This document shows positions 62,803 to 64,000 of a DNA stretch of 64,000 nucleotides, one piece after another; position 1 is the first letter of the stretch; every line of letters begins with the position of its first letter. Position numbers and translations under genes: made by a program. Below the pieces are notes generated by a model that had not been told where the DNA came from, did no database searches, and was given only the letters and a program-made list of their open reading frames with translations. This stretch comes from Vogesella alkaliphila. GTDB taxonomy: Bacteria; Pseudomonadota; Gammaproteobacteria; Burkholderiales; Chromobacteriaceae. Where the stretch lies: positions 24,167 to 88,166 of the forward strand of contig NZ_BMYW01000006.1 of assembly GCF_014652475.1 (NCBI RefSeq), read 5' to 3'.

Positions 62803-63566
62803 TTGGTGACGATAATCCCCGACACGCCGGCCCTCTCCAGTTTACGCAACGCGGCATCGGCTTCGGCACGGCTGCCGAACGGACCGACACGCACCCGTGT
62901 CACCTCGCCCTTGCTGGTCTGCACCTTGCTGAAACGGGCGGCAACGCCGACGGCGGACAGGCGCTGCTTCAGCGCGCTGATCTTGTCCGCATCGGACAGC
63001 GCGGCCAACTGCACCTGGTATTTTTCGGCCGTCGCCGAGCTAGCGGCTGCGCGCGGCGCTTCCGCCTCGCGCCCTTCCAGAATCGCGGCCGGATCCGGTG
63101 CCGGCTTCTTCTGTGCGACGACAGGCTCAGGCTTCTTGTCGGTCGGTTTCGGCTCGGTCGGTTTCGGCTCGACCGGCTTGGGCACGACCGGTTTCGGCTC
63201 CACAGGCGGTGCCACCGCAGCCTGAGCGGCAGGCGCTACGACTGGCGCCACGACCTGCGGGCGGCTGGCTTCGGCGGCGGGCAACGGTGCCAGCACGCTG
63301 TCTTCCGGCGGCAGCGTGGCGAGGATGTCGGTTTCCTGCGGCGCCGAGGCCGCCACGGGCGGCGGCGCGACAGAGGCCTGCGTCGGGGCCGAGGCCGGCA
63401 GGCCGGAGATCTCGACCTGTTCCGGCTTCATTTCCTGCTCCGGCAGCGCGTCCAGCACATTCCACAACACGGTAGTGGCCACCAGCACCAGCACGATGGC
63501 GCCGACCAGGCGGCGACGCGCCCGTTTGCGCAGCATCAGCAGTTCATCGTGTGCAGAAAGAGACAT
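62799..63566 (-). CDS. dedD: SPOR-domain cell-division protein, DedD-like
   Basis: A 255-residue protein. A short cytoplasmic N-terminus and one membrane helix (about 20-37) precede a long Pro/Ala/Lys-rich linker with repeated EPKPxxPKP units. The C-terminal SPOR domain (about 180-255: EKYQVQLAALSDADKISALKQRL, VRVGPF) binds septal peptidoglycan. The place between folC and cvpA matches E. coli dedD. Confidence 0.92.
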   Translation of the reverse strand: MSLSAHDELLMLRKRARRRLVGAIVLVLVATTVLWNVLDALPEQEMKPEQVEISGLPASAPTQASVAPPPVAASAPQETDILATLPPEDSVLAPLPAAEASRPQVVAPVVAPAAQAAVAPPVEPKPVVPKPVEPKPTEPKPTDKKPEPVVAQKKPAPDPAAILEGREAEAPRAAASSATAEKYQVQLAALSDADKISALKQRLSAVGVAARFSKVQTSKGEVTRVRVGPFGSRAEADAALRKLERAGVSGIIVTK

Positions 63567-63575
63567 CTGGCGTCC

Positions 63576-64000
63576 TCAGGCGTGAGTGGATTTCGCGGCC
63601 ATCACTTCGGCGACGGTATGGAAGGATCCGAAGACCACGATTCTATCATTCTCCCCTGCCGCCGATAAAGCCGCGTGCCACGCCTCGGCGACGCTGGCGA
63701 ACGGTTTCACCTTGGCCACGCCCTGCGCATGCAGCTGGCTTGTCAATGCCGCGGCAGTTTGGCCACGCGGCATATCCAGACCACCGACGAACCACTCGTC
63801 GAACTCGTCCTTCAGCGCCGCCACCACCGCCGGCAGGTCCTTGTCGGACAGCATCGAGAACACGGCAAAGCGGTTCTGCGCGTAGGCCATGCGTTTCAGG
63901 CTGTCGGCCAGCGCGCGGGCGGCGTGCGGATTGTGGCCGACGTCGAGTATGGTCAGCGGCCGCCCTGGCAGCACCTGGAAACGACCCGGCCAGTCTACCT
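63576..64000 (-). CDS. folC: Dihydrofolate synthase/folylpolyglutamate synthase, C-terminal part
   Basis: The gene runs off the right end of the window; only the C-terminal 140 or so residues are present. They contain the FolC motif LPGRPLTILDVGHNPHAA and the terminal GSFHTVAEVM. The enzyme adds glutamate to dihydropteroate and then to folates. The stop codon is 9 bp before the dedD start, in the order folC-dedD-cvpA-purF. Confidence 0.95.
   Translation of the reverse strand, partial: VDWPGRFQVLPGRPLTILDVGHNPHAARALADSLKRMAYAQNRFAVFSMLSDKDLPAVVAALKDEFDEWFVGGLDMPRGQTAAALTSQLHAQGVAKVKPFASVAEAWHAALSAAGENDRIVVFGSFHTVAEVMAAKSTHA

Overview
The window is a G+C-rich (roughly 65% by eye) stretch of bacterial chromosome. 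Gene content, gene order (folC-dedD-cvpA-purF, rsxABCDGE-nth, nfeD-slipin, a PsrA-type fad regulon) and protein style point to Betaproteobacteria, order Neisseriales, most likely the Chromobacteriaceae (Vogesella/Chromobacterium-like). This placement is an inference from gene content; there is no rRNA or tRNA in the window. Most of it is ordinary core genome on both strands.

Layout. 0-5 kb: clpB behind a heat-shock-like promoter, and a Cache-type chemoreceptor. 5.1-11.1 kb: a tightly overlapping rsxABCDGE (Rnf-type electron transport) operon ending in nth. 11.1-16 kb: a lipoprotein-type HtrA protease, dbpA and a response regulator with TPR-like repeats. 16-25.6 kb: three LysR regulators, each divergent from or beside a small metabolic or export gene (an MFS exporter, a LysE-type exporter, an NAD(P)-binding protein), plus mmuM and a second, amino-acid-type chemoreceptor. 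25.6-29 kb: a tandem glycine riboswitch ahead of glyA, then sdaA, which together form a glycine to serine to pyruvate route. 29-33.4 kb: a divergent D-amino-acid/arginine-type catabolic cluster (FAD dehydrogenase, binding protein, ornithine-cyclodeaminase-family enzyme, YheO/DauR-type regulator). 33.4-45 kb: ndpA, an MsbA-like ABC half-transporter, corA, glcB, a ComEA-like secreted helix-hairpin-helix protein, an NlpE-META protein, nfeD-slipin and three small genes. 45-47.2 kb: a repeat-dense intergenic block followed by one A+T-rich AAA/Toprim (OLD-like) gene, the only clear foreign gene. 47.2-60.6 kb: valS, then a minus-strand fatty-acid oxidation regulon (psrA-like TetR, fadE, thioesterase, fadL, fadB-like, thiolase) and metZ. 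60.7-64 kb: purF, cvpA, dedD and the 3' part of folC.

The most unusual signal is a dispersed 12-bp word, GCGGCCAAC(C/G)TT. I found 29 exact copies at 23 places, on both strands. It lies singly inside genes and leaders, and as inverted pairs just after stop codons, where it forms terminator-like hairpins. That is the distribution of DNA uptake sequences in Neisseriaceae and Pasteurellaceae, although the word is unrelated to the uptake sequences I know. A ComEA-like gene lies in the same window. The A+T-rich OLD-like gene carries no copy.
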